The position numbers and the translations under genes are program-made. The notes beneath the pieces were generated by a model. That model made no database searches, had not been told where the DNA came from, and worked only from the letters and a program-made list of their open reading frames with translations. Shown here in pieces: positions 42,745 through 50,358 of a DNA stretch of 51,202 nt (its first letter is position 1; every line of letters begins with the position of its first letter). The DNA is taken from contig JANWIY010000082.1 in assembly GCA_025449645.1 (NCBI GenBank), positions 1 through 51,202 of the forward strand, given 5' to 3'. Origin of the DNA: Chitinophagaceae bacterium. GTDB lineage: Bacteria > Bacteroidota > Bacteroidia > Chitinophagales > Chitinophagaceae.

Positions 42745-43421
42745 ATGAAATCTCTGTTATTTATTTCACTATTGATCCTAACGCTTACGAGCTGTCTTGG
42801 GCCGAAGAAAATCAACAAATGGGTGGCAAAGCATTACAATGAATCCGATCCGGCCCCGGTAGCCAAGAAAAGTACAGTCACCTATATATCGGTCATATCC
42901 CCGCTCCTTTCAGCGGCCGGTCCCATATCAGTAACGGAAAAGCGAACAACAGATCTATTGCCTCTATTATTTTACTGGCAATGGGATTATAAGAATACTT
43001 GCACCATAACCCTAAAATACCAATTGATCATTTTACTGCCGAAACGATCGCTTATGCGAATAGAAAAGGATTTAAGCAAAAGCTCAATGGGGAACGGGTG
43101 GAACTTTCTGTTGAAAATATCCCCAACGTTTTCGCAATCGACGATAAAGGTCATTTGATTTGGGTGATCATATACTACTTTGGGTGGGAAGTCTTATCCA
43201 TCCAGCCTCAAAACAAGGATATGGTTGTATCCTACAGGATATTGAAGGGTGACGAAGAGATAAAAAAGGGATTGATTACCATTCCTAATGCTTCCAAACC
43301 GTATTATATGAAAATGTTCCAGTCACTCAAAAAAAAGACCTGGGAATTTCTCAACCAATATGATGCAGGTATGGCGGCCGCGGGGAAAATTGTGATTGAT
43401 CAATTGATCATGGAATTGTAA
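42745..43421 (+). pseudogene. Lipoprotein gene interrupted by a 1-nt frameshift
   Basis: The first frame from the ATG at 42745 encodes a lipoprotein signal (LLFISLLILTLTSC) and continues to FYWQWDYKNTCT. Coding then clearly resumes one frame back with HNPKIPIDHFTAETIAYAN and runs to 43421. The shift falls at about 43003-43008 and is repaired by one extra base, so one nucleotide has been lost here or in the assembly. No classical slippery heptamer is visible, so programmed frameshifting is unlikely. The joined product would be about 225 residues, a probable outer-membrane lipoprotein of unknown function. It diverges from the AraC gene. Confidence 0.8.
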
Positions 43422-43455
43422 AATTAATTTCGGTAGGTCGTTTGCTCTGATCGCT

Positions 43456-45030
43456 TCATTGAACAATGACCTTAATTACCTGATCCGAGCCGTAATTTAT
43501 TACATACATCAATCCTCCGGAAACCATTACAATACCCGTTGGCAGCGAAAAATTTGCCGTAATACCAATTCCTTCCTGGGAACGACTAATACCCTCTCCG
43601 GCCACCGTACTTACGATTCCGTCAGGCGTTATGACCCTAATGTTTCCGTTTTGGCTGTCGGTGACATACATATTGCCATTTGCATCGAAGGCCATACCAA
43701 CCGGGAAATTAAATGTGGCAGATGCAACTGGTCCGTCTGTTGAACCTACGCTTCCGGTTCCGGCAAACGTACTTACATCACCGGCTTGCGTCACTTTACG
43801 AATTTTGTTATTTCCGAATTCTGATATATAAAGATTGCTATTGGCATCAATGGCAATTCCAAATGGGAGGTTAAAACTGGCACCCGAACCATTGGCATCT
43901 GTTGCACCTGCCACACCGCTGCCTGCCAAAGTAGTTACTACCCCGGAAGAATTTATTTTTCTGATTTCGTTGTTTTGCTGATCTACCACAAAAATATTTC
44001 CATTTGCATCCGTAACCAGGCCAAGTGGATTATGAAAACGCGCTGCATTACCCGTTCCGTCGGTGGAACCCGGAGTTCCACTCGTGTCACCAGCGATTGT
44101 GCTTACTACACCAGCCGCCGTGATTTCGCGTATATTATTCGTTCCTATCTGAGATACATACATATTACCTGCATTATCAATGGCAATGCCGAAAGGAAGG
44201 TTGAATGTGGCCGTATTCAGACCGCCGTCAGTGTTTCCTGCAACGCCGGTGCCCGCAAAAGTAGTAACAATACCATCAGAGGTAATTTTTCTAATTTTGT
44301 TGTTATTCATATCCGCTGTATAATAATTCCCGTTCCCGTCGGATACTATACCCCAAATTCCATTAAAACTTGCTACAGCTCCTATACCATCCGTAGAGCC
44401 CATACCACCAGTCCCAGCAAGAGCCGAAACAATTAATTTCTTTATTTGCAAACCTTTCAAAGAAGAAGCGGTCAGTCCCTTTACGTTTACGACTATAAGC
44501 CCCGACGAAGCATTTTGAGGAACGATGGCAGTCATTTGCATACTTGAGGCTGCCGTTACTGTTACCATAACGCCATTTATTGACACCAGGTTCTCTCCGG
44601 GGTCGCCGCTAAAATTAGTTCCTGTTATAACAAAGGGATATCCGACGCCTGTTAATCCAGGTGAAAAACTTGTAATGGTTGGCCCCAATACTGTAAATGG
44701 ATCAGCCGAAGTTACTGTCTGGCCATTTACCGTAACTGATATCGGACCGGTTGTTGCGCTTACAGGTACATGCGTAACCAGCTTAGTAGGCGTTGCAGAA
44801 AACACATCTGCTGCAGTTCCATTGAATTTAATAATATTATTTGCTGCAGTTGAACTGAAATTTGTTCCTTTAATGATAACCACTACGCCAAGCGTATCTG
44901 TCAGAGGCGAAAAGCTTGTAATGGTTGGAGCAGCCCCGGATACAGCATTCTTTTTACATCCTTCGAATACAAAAATTCCGCATAGAAAACACAGGGCGGC
45001 AGTACAAATAAAAATTGACTTGTTCATCAT
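43456..45030 (-). CDS. Lipoprotein with two TIG domains and an NHL-repeat propeller
   Basis: The 524-residue protein has a lipobox leader (LCFLCGIFVFEGCKK). Two IPT/TIG immunoglobulin-like domains follow (~35-115: PTITSFSPLTDTLGVVVIIKGTNFS; ~117-195: PTITSFSPGLTGVGYPFVITGTNFS). About five or six NHL blades follow (~200-524), each with a core like GIAIDNAGNMYVSQIGTNNIREIT and joined by VVTTLAGSGVAG-type linkers. The blades form a propeller that probably binds ligand or polysaccharide at the cell surface. A strong Shine-Dalgarno AAGGAG (45037-45042) sits 6 bp before the ATG, unusual in this window, and a good promoter lies upstream. Confidence 0.9.
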   Translation of the reverse strand: MMNKSIFICTAALCFLCGIFVFEGCKKNAVSGAAPTITSFSPLTDTLGVVVIIKGTNFSSTAANNIIKFNGTAADVFSATPTKLVTHVPVSATTGPISVTVNGQTVTSADPFTVLGPTITSFSPGLTGVGYPFVITGTNFSGDPGENLVSINGVMVTVTAASSMQMTAIVPQNASSGLIVVNVKGLTASSLKGLQIKKLIVSALAGTGGMGSTDGIGAVASFNGIWGIVSDGNGNYYTADMNNNKIRKITSDGIVTTFAGTGVAGNTDGGLNTATFNLPFGIAIDNAGNMYVSQIGTNNIREITAAGVVSTIAGDTSGTPGSTDGTGNAARFHNPLGLVTDANGNIFVVDQQNNEIRKINSSGVVTTLAGSGVAGATDANGSGASFNLPFGIAIDANSNLYISEFGNNKIRKVTQAGDVSTFAGTGSVGSTDGPVASATFNFPVGMAFDANGNMYVTDSQNGNIRVITPDGIVSTVAGEGISRSQEGIGITANFSLPTGIVMVSGGLMYVINYGSDQVIKVIVQ

Positions 45031-45073
45031 GGATTTCTCCTTAGGTTAAAACAAAACGGATAACGGTTAAAGC

Positions 45074-45102
45074 CAAACTTAAAAATTAAGGAAATGAAAC
45101 AA
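45074..45102 (-). promoter_or_regulatory. Bacteroidota-type promoter of the TIG/NHL lipoprotein gene
   Basis: On the minus strand TTG (45100-45102) is followed after 18 bp by TAAGTTTG (45074-45081), a full match to TAnnTTTG. The leader to the ATG at 45030 would be about 35 nt and contains the AAGGAG ribosome-binding site. Confidence 0.72.
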
Positions 45103-45226
45103 TGATTTCCAAAGAATATGAAGGATAGGCGAAATCCGACGGGTTTATTTAGATTGGAACAGATGCAGCAAACGTATTTAAAAATTAATTGATTTTAATC
45201 CTAAATTTATATCCAATTTAAATCGT

Positions 45227-45952
45227 ATGGTCATGAAACCACTTTTTTATTGCCTGAATTTATGCGTAGTACTTTTTATATGCACTTTCAAATCCGGCGC
45301 CCAAAATGGCTCGCCGGCCTCTTCTGAAAATGGCTGGACTCAGCTTTTTGACGGCAAGGATCTTAATGGCTGGAGACAGGTCGGGCCAGGATCCCACCTG
45401 GTGAAAGACGGAATGATTGCCAGTCGCGGGGGAATGGGACTATTATATTGCACCAAAGGGAAATTCAGCAATTGCATAATAAAAGTGGTCTATCAAATGC
45501 AAAAGTCCAACAGCAATTCTGGTGTTTTCATTCGCATACCTCTTGAACCCCGGGAAGCCTGGATGCCGGTATTTTATGGTTACGAGGTTCAAATTGACAA
45601 TCATCCCGAAACTTCGAATGAAGACGAATATCACGTGACCGGTACTTTGTATTCTTTAACGAAGCCCTTGTCCAAACCCGGCAAACCCGGGCCCGAATGG
45701 AACACTATGGAAATTACCCTCGATGGCCCTCGCACCATTGTTTATTTAAATGGAGAGAAAGTTACTGACTACAAGGAAGGCGATCCTACGCCGGAAAGAA
45801 AATTTGATTTTGAACCTTACCGGGGGCTGAGGCCGCTAGCCGGTTATATTGGTTTGCAGAATCACGGAGATGACGATATTGTTTATTTCAAGGAAGTAGC
45901 ATTTAAACCATTGCCGAAGGATAGCAAGATGATAGATCACTGGCAAGATTAA
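45227..45952 (+). CDS. DUF1080 (3-keto-disaccharide hydrolase-type) protein, single domain
   Basis: The 241-residue protein starts at ATG 45227 or, two codons on, at 45233, which gives MKPLFYCLNLCVVLFICTF and cleavage after SGAQ. The DUF1080 jelly-roll is complete: TQLFDGKDLNGWRQVG, IKVVYQMQKSNSNSGVFIRIP, GYEVQIDNHPE, NTMEITLDGPRTIVYLNGEKVTDY and GYIGLQNHGDDDIVYFKEV. It lacks the additional N-terminal beta domain of the copy at 33967-34905. It stands alone between the TIG/NHL gene and the sigma-factor pair, so its partners are not evident from position. Confidence 0.88.
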   Translation: MVMKPLFYCLNLCVVLFICTFKSGAQNGSPASSENGWTQLFDGKDLNGWRQVGPGSHLVKDGMIASRGGMGLLYCTKGKFSNCIIKVVYQMQKSNSNSGVFIRIPLEPREAWMPVFYGYEVQIDNHPETSNEDEYHVTGTLYSLTKPLSKPGKPGPEWNTMEITLDGPRTIVYLNGEKVTDYKEGDPTPERKFDFEPYRGLRPLAGYIGLQNHGDDDIVYFKEVAFKPLPKDSKMIDHWQD

Positions 45953-46151
45953 AAAATAGAAAAATCGTCAGGCAAAACCCGCGTCCCTTAGTTGCATGGA
46001 TTTCATTCAGTTTGTTAGCCAGCATCCCTGGCCGGCACCAGCATTCTCTGGATTATTCAATACCCAAACCAAATTAGAAAGGCAAATAATTAGTTGGAAG
46101 CTGCAACCCATAATCAGCTGAGATACTTCGGTTAATGGCCTTGCAATGAGC

Positions 46152-46172
46152 ACCTGAAAAATATTTTCAGGT
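46152..46172. promoter_or_regulatory. Perfect 9-bp inverted repeat upstream of the YCII/ECF pair
   Basis: ACCTGAAAA (46152-46160) and its exact complement TTTTCAGGT (46164-46172) flank a 3-bp centre. The dyad lies about 24 bp upstream of the -33 element of the YCII promoter. A perfect 9-bp arm is unlikely by chance, so an operator is a good guess. A terminator is less likely, as no T-run follows on either strand. Confidence 0.5.
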
Positions 46173-46195
46173 ATTGTCCAGTTCACGCGATCCCG

Positions 46196-46225
46196 TTTGT
46201 TATAAGTGTATTATTCATACTTTTA
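46196..46225 (+). promoter_or_regulatory. Promoter of the YCII-ECF gene pair
   Basis: TTTG (46196-46199) is followed after 18 bp by TACTTTTA (46218-46225), one mismatch from TAnnTTTG. The 18-bp spacing is the same as in two other promoters of this window. The ATG at 46248 would lie about 15 nt after the start site. Confidence 0.6.
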
Positions 46226-46247
46226 ATAACCATTAAAATTTAAGAAA

Positions 46248-46601
46248 ATGGAAGAATTCGCGTTAATTATGAGGCATGAGGATGGCGAAAAAGTAGCATC
46301 TCCGGAACAAATCCAAATATGGATGAAGCAAACTATGGACTGGATCGGGGGTATCGCCGCCCAAAATAAATTCAGCGGAGGCACCGGTCTTCCTTTTAAA
46401 GACAGTAAGGTGGTCGGATCCAACAAAGTTGTCACCAATGGTCCATTTGGTGAAATCAAAGAAACTATTGGTGGATTCATCATTGTTAAAGCAGATTCTA
46501 TTGATGAAGCGGTAGAATTTGCAAAGGGATGTCCGGTTCTTCAGGGAGAAGGTAATAGTGTTGAAGTAAGAAAGGTTGCAAAAGGGGCCGCTCCCCATTA
46601 G
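46248..46601 (+). CDS. YCII/DGPF-domain protein
   Basis: The 117-residue protein begins MEEFALIMRHEDGEK and contains the YCII-family signature GPFGEIKETIGGFIIVKADSIDEAVEFAKGCP, with NGPF in place of the classical DGPF. YCII proteins are small ferredoxin-like folds, some with enzymatic roles but mostly of unknown activity. The sigma-factor gene starts 41 bp downstream on the same strand. This is the arrangement described for ECF42 sigma factors, whose target genes often encode DGPF proteins, so the protein may be regulated by, or act on, the sigma factor. Its biochemical role is unknown. Confidence 0.88.
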   Translation: MEEFALIMRHEDGEKVASPEQIQIWMKQTMDWIGGIAAQNKFSGGTGLPFKDSKVVGSNKVVTNGPFGEIKETIGGFIIVKADSIDEAVEFAKGCPVLQGEGNSVEVRKVAKGAAPH

Positions 46602-46642
46602 GGACCTTGATGCCCTTTTGCATTTACTGAGGATTCTTATTT

Positions 46643-47869
46643 ATGGAGCAACAAGAGTTAATACCACACTTATTCAGGACAGAATTCAGAAAAATAGCAG
46701 CTGTACTTTGCAAAGTCTTTGGCATAGAGCATATCGGAATTGCAGAAGACATCGCGAGTGAAACATTCCTGTCCGCGCTTGAAACCTGGCCCTATAAAGG
46801 AATTCCTGCTAATCCTGCAGCCTGGCTTTATGCAGTCGCAAAAAATAAAGCCAAAAACTGGATTGGCAGGAATACCCTCTTTACCGGAAAAATCGCCGGC
46901 GAGATAAAATATTCTTCTTCCGGCATTCAGGAAATTGATATCGACCTGTCTGATAAAAGCTTTATCGATAGCCAGCTCCAAATGCTATTTGCCATTTGTC
47001 ACCCGGCAATTTCAAAGGAAGCGCAGATTGGGCTGTCCCTTCGCATCCTTTGCGGGTTTGGCATTGAAGAAATTGCCAATGCCTTGCTAACAAATAAAGA
47101 AACCATAAACAAGAGGTTGTTCAGAGCCAAACAGACACTGCGGCTGGAAAAAGTAAAAATCGAATTCCCGCCCGAAATTGAAATAGATCAGCGGCTGGAA
47201 ACCGTTCTTACAACTCTATACTTACTTTTCAATGAAGGCTATTATTCCGAAAGCCATGACACTGTATTGCGGGAAGACCTTTGCCAGGAAGCAATCCGCC
47301 TGGCATATCTGCTCATTGAGAATGAACAAACAATTCAGCCGTCAGTAAATGCCCTACTTTCATTAATGTGTTTCCAGTCTTCAAGATTCAGGGCAAGAAA
47401 AAATGAAAATGCAGATATAGTTTTATACCAGGACCAGGATGAATCTCTTTGGGATCGCGAATTAATTTCCAAAGGAGCATATTTCCTTCACATGGCATCA
47501 AAAGGAACTCAGATATCAAAGTATCATTTAGAAGCTGGTATCGCATATTGGCATACCATTAAGGACGATACAAAAGAAAAGTGGGAAAAGGTCCTGCAAC
47601 TCTTTAATCAATTGTTGCAAATAGAATACTCACCAATTGCTGCACTTAACAGAACTTATGTGCTGTCAAAAGTAAATGGCAAACCGGGAGCAATTGTCGA
47701 AGCGGAGAAGTTGAAATTAAGCACTAATCACTTTTACTTTACTTTACTCGGCGAGCTGTACGAGGACGTTGACAACGAAAAGGCAAAGGAACATTTTAAG
47801 AAAGCACTTTCACTGGCAAAGACCCAGGCGGACAAACATATTATTCAAAAGAAAATAAACGAGCTATAA
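46643..47869 (+). CDS. ECF sigma factor of the ECF42 type with C-terminal TPR-like extension
   Basis: The 408-residue protein has sigma-70 region 2 (~10-75: FRKIAAVLCKVFGIEHIGIAEDIASETFLSALETW) and region 4 (~120-175: GFGIEEIANALLTNKETINKRLFRAKQTL). A ~220-residue C-terminal extension follows (RLETVLTTLYLLFNEGYYSES..., then TYVLSKVNGKPGAIVEAEKL), rich in TPR-like helix pairs. A normal ECF factor is ~180 aa. This extension plus the adjacent YCII gene marks the ECF42 group, which has no cognate anti-sigma factor; the extension is needed for activity. It would redirect RNA polymerase to a small set of genes. The inducing signal is unknown. Confidence 0.92.
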   Translation: MEQQELIPHLFRTEFRKIAAVLCKVFGIEHIGIAEDIASETFLSALETWPYKGIPANPAAWLYAVAKNKAKNWIGRNTLFTGKIAGEIKYSSSGIQEIDIDLSDKSFIDSQLQMLFAICHPAISKEAQIGLSLRILCGFGIEEIANALLTNKETINKRLFRAKQTLRLEKVKIEFPPEIEIDQRLETVLTTLYLLFNEGYYSESHDTVLREDLCQEAIRLAYLLIENEQTIQPSVNALLSLMCFQSSRFRARKNENADIVLYQDQDESLWDRELISKGAYFLHMASKGTQISKYHLEAGIAYWHTIKDDTKEKWEKVLQLFNQLLQIEYSPIAALNRTYVLSKVNGKPGAIVEAEKLKLSTNHFYFTLLGELYEDVDNEKAKEHFKKALSLAKTQADKHIIQKKINEL

Positions 47870-47953
47870 CGAATAAAGAAAATGTCCCTTACTGAAACAC
47901 CAATGGTTATCAATTGTCAAATTTTGTAACGCGATTTTACAATCATTTTCAGG

Positions 47954-48058
47954 TTATTTAAGTGACTTTATCAACGAATTGATGCGTTCTATATACTCCT
48001 TAATCTGATCATTATATTTGTTGGTATCCTCGCCAATAGATTTATAAATTAGCCCGTA
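47954..48058 (-). pseudogene. Possible decayed 3' end of a gene
   Basis: On the minus strand, 34 codons ending in TAA read as a plausible helical protein tail (GEDTNKYNDQIKEYIERI with SLIKSLK at the end). Upstream the frame is blocked by TGA at 48059-48061, and beyond it continues for ~14 more reasonable codons (IEHNVKKIKCLAF) before another stop. This pattern fits a gene remnant broken by point changes. The parent family is not recognised. Confidence 0.35.
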
Positions 48059-48362
48059 TCAAAACGCCAGACATTTGATTTTCTTTACATTATGTTCAAT
48101 TACTTAAATGAGAATTTTGAACTAAGTGTATACCCTTAGCCATCATCAGTCTATTTGTTGTGTGAGATTCTGAAGCCGATGTTTCGCAGAAATCTCCAAT
48201 AAATAGAGTGATTTTAGTAAAACCTGCGGAAATCATATAACCTCTATTCATTTTTGGCAGGTTTTCATTTTTGCCCCTTCGAATTCTGCTAACTCAGGCA
48301 GTTTCTGCATTCACTTCAGAATCACGACTTAAAACCAATTAGGGATAGCTCATTCAGCAATA

Positions 48363-48370
48363 TAGCTTTG
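48363..48370 (+). promoter_or_regulatory. Candidate -7 promoter element for the 249-aa membrane-protein gene
   Basis: TAGCTTTG matches TAnnTTTG and lies 32 bp before the ATG at 48403. No clear TTG is found 18-20 bp upstream, so only the -7 half is supported. Confidence 0.4.
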
Positions 48371-48402
48371 AAATGAATGTACCGCAACCTAAAAAATAAC
48401 AC

Positions 48403-49152
48403 ATGAAACAAATCTCCATCTGGGCTAAGGCAAACCAGGTTAAGGCTCGCTTAATCATTGTAATAATCCACCTTGGTCTTGCTTTATTAGGAATCCTCGC
48501 AGGTTGGCTCCTTTTCAAAACCAACCTCATTATCTCAGCGTACGGGTTTTACCCGGCCTTGCTGGTTTACATACTGGCTTTTTTTGTATATCCCCAACAC
48601 CGGGGATCCGGCGGATTCAAAGTCAAGAAAAAAATTTACTTGCTTCAAAAATCCTGTGACTTTACCCTGGCATTCTGCGCCTTTTGCATGATTTGCTTTA
48701 TTTCAAGGAGCTGCTTTTCTAACGACAGCGGCAGATTATCTTCAACACTGGTTAATCAGGTGTCCGCTTCGAGAGGAAAGGATTCGACTGCGGAAGAAAT
48801 TATTCGCTCTTTGAAATACAGGTCCGGAAACGCGCTTACCCGGCCTGATAAAAAAATACTGAAGCATGAATTTTTCAAACAGTTGAAGTTTTATATAAAG
48901 GCAAAAGCAAAGGGTAACAACCTTGTAGCAGCAAAAGCAATATTAATTATTATCACCATTGTAGCAGCAGTTGGACTTGCCTATTTGCTGGCCGCGCTTG
49001 CGTGCTCATTAGTATGCAGTGGAGCGGAAGGTCTTGCCGTGCTTGTAACCATAGTTGGTCTGGCTGGCATTATAATAGGCTCAATTACATTAATCCGGGC
49101 TATACTGCGAATGTCAAAGAAAAAACTTCCGGAAAGTCAGCCGGGAATCTAA
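48403..49152 (+). CDS. Uncharacterised membrane protein with C-terminal hydrophobic hairpin
   Basis: The 249-residue protein has three N-terminal membrane segments (ARLIIVIIHLGLALLGILAGWLLF; SAYGFYPALLVYILAFFVYP; TLAFCAFCMICFIS). A ~70-residue soluble stretch follows with serine/lysine-rich NQVSASRGKDSTAEEIIRSLKY. Two long glycine/alanine-rich helices complete it (AILIIITIVAAVGLAYLLAALACSLVC; GLAVLVTIVGLAGIIIGSITLI), with a short basic tail. I do not recognise the family. It precedes another small membrane-protein gene by 32 bp on the same strand and may form a unit with it. Confidence 0.62.
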   Translation: MKQISIWAKANQVKARLIIVIIHLGLALLGILAGWLLFKTNLIISAYGFYPALLVYILAFFVYPQHRGSGGFKVKKKIYLLQKSCDFTLAFCAFCMICFISRSCFSNDSGRLSSTLVNQVSASRGKDSTAEEIIRSLKYRSGNALTRPDKKILKHEFFKQLKFYIKAKAKGNNLVAAKAILIIITIVAAVGLAYLLAALACSLVCSGAEGLAVLVTIVGLAGIIIGSITLIRAILRMSKKKLPESQPGI

Positions 49153-49184
49153 TCAGTGTCACAGGAATTTAATATCTTCCTCAG

Positions 49185-49490
49185 ATGAAAATTTATTCTC
49201 CTTTGAAGTGGATCACTATCTGCAATCTCCTGCTCTGTTTTTTTACATTTTATGGCATGGATTCGGCTTCAGGGAAGGATCAGTCATCTCTTGGAATGAG
49301 TACGGCTTTCGGTTGGATACTTTGGCTCGGAATATTTTCGTTTATTGCTCCCTTAATCCTTGGCAATGAAAGAAGGATCACGATGTTTCAATCACCCTAT
49401 CTGAGAGGAACCTTTTTTATCTTCTTTATCAATCTACTGGGAACCCTGTTTTGCTGTTTCTATGTCAGATCGCTCTTTCCGCAGCATTAG
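49185..49490 (+). CDS. Small uncharacterised membrane protein
   Basis: The 101-residue protein has about three hydrophobic segments (WITICNLLLCFFTFYGM; FGWILWLGIFSFIAPLILG; GTFFIFFINLLGTLFCCFYV) and short polar linkers, so it is probably an integral membrane protein. No recognised domain or motif is present. It lies 32 bp after the 249-aa membrane-protein gene and ends 1 bp from the convergent metallo-hydrolase gene. Coding status rests on its length, ATG start and gene-like spacing. Confidence 0.55.
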   Translation: MKIYSPLKWITICNLLLCFFTFYGMDSASGKDQSSLGMSTAFGWILWLGIFSFIAPLILGNERRITMFQSPYLRGTFFIFFINLLGTLFCCFYVRSLFPQH

Positions 49491-49491
49491 T

Positions 49492-50355
49492 TTAACCGTC
49501 CTGATTCAAATCCAAGCTGCTAAAATGGCCGCCCTGCTCCAGAATATGATAATTTTGCCCAATTTTTTTTGCCTCTATTTCAAATTGTTTCGGGTCTGCA
49601 GTATTGAAAGCGAACATATCGTAATGACAGGGAATAACTACCCTCGCTCCAATGGCCTTGCCCAGCGCAGCCGCTTCCTCCGCATTTAAATTTCCTGCAA
49701 CGCCTCTTGCAGGATCATTGCCATTAATGGGTAAGAGCGCAACATCTATATGAAAGGGCTTTATTAATTCTTCCATCCCATCAAACCATAGGGTGTCACC
49801 ACTATGGTAAATCCTCCATTGCCCGAAACGGATTACATAACCCATGAATTTGCTATTTCCTTCGTCATCCCTTTCTATTTCATTATGTTTGGCAGGTATC
49901 CCATGAAAAAAAAAATCTCCGGCTGAAATTGTTTTGCGATCCGTCAATCCGACCGGAAATCCTTCAGGCAGCTGTACACGTTCACAAACAAAGTGACGGT
50001 TGGCCTCTGGAATGATAAAGCTGATATCAGGATTATTTTTTATCAGGGGAACCAGGGTCTCCCCATCCAGGTGATCGGTATGGTTATGACTGGATGTAAC
50101 AATTGAAATATCTGTTAACAGTTGAGGGTCCACCACCCTTTCACTTATTCGCACGTGTGGTTTATTTGTACCAGCATATTTCTTCGTGAGGGAATCCGAA
50201 AGGTAAGGATCAATTAAAATCTTGTTTCCATTCCACAACAACAAATATCCACTTTGCCCCAACCACCACAAATGAAATTGTTTTTCATCATGACTATATT
50301 TTTCCACTTCCTTAATAAGATTTTCGTCTTTGATCCTTACGGCTTTCAGCGACAT
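49492..50355 (-). CDS. UlaG-like MBL-fold metallo-hydrolase
   Basis: The 287-residue protein has the metallo-beta-lactamase fold: HLWWLGQSGYLLLWNGNKILIDPYLSD at the start, the metal motif SSHNHTDHLDGET (HxHxDH), later GIPAKHNE and YHSGDTLWFDGM, and PCHYDMF near the end. The LWLGQSGY and IDPYLSD elements resemble UlaG (L-ascorbate-6-phosphate lactonase) and related lactonases. It has no signal peptide and is probably cytoplasmic. Its ATG lies 3 bp after the stop of the upstream MetE-like gene, indicating co-expression. The true substrate is not evident; the name UlaG reflects fold similarity only. Confidence 0.85.
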   Translation of the reverse strand: MSLKAVRIKDENLIKEVEKYSHDEKQFHLWWLGQSGYLLLWNGNKILIDPYLSDSLTKKYAGTNKPHVRISERVVDPQLLTDISIVTSSHNHTDHLDGETLVPLIKNNPDISFIIPEANRHFVCERVQLPEGFPVGLTDRKTISAGDFFFHGIPAKHNEIERDDEGNSKFMGYVIRFGQWRIYHSGDTLWFDGMEELIKPFHIDVALLPINGNDPARGVAGNLNAEEAAALGKAIGARVVIPCHYDMFAFNTADPKQFEIEAKKIGQNYHILEQGGHFSSLDLNQDG

Positions 50356-50358
50356 GTC

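Larger units (their letters stand above)
47870..48402. other. 533-bp region without an intact gene
   Basis: No complete gene is convincing here. The minus strand holds a protein-like tail at 47954-48058, interrupted upstream by a stop, and a separate 51-codon open frame at 48096-48251 with no recognisable features. On the plus strand a TAnnTTTG match at 48363-48370 probably serves the next gene. The composition is more AT-rich than the flanking genes. Confidence 0.55.

Noticed and set aside
43975-44436. 153-codon open frame opposite the NHL-repeat gene
   Set aside because: It mirrors repetitive NHL blades on the other strand and contains low-complexity residues typical of a shadow frame.
48096-48251. 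51-codon minus-strand open frame as an independent small gene
   Set aside because: No recognisable motif, no promoter and location in gene debris; kept only as part of the decayed-region finding.
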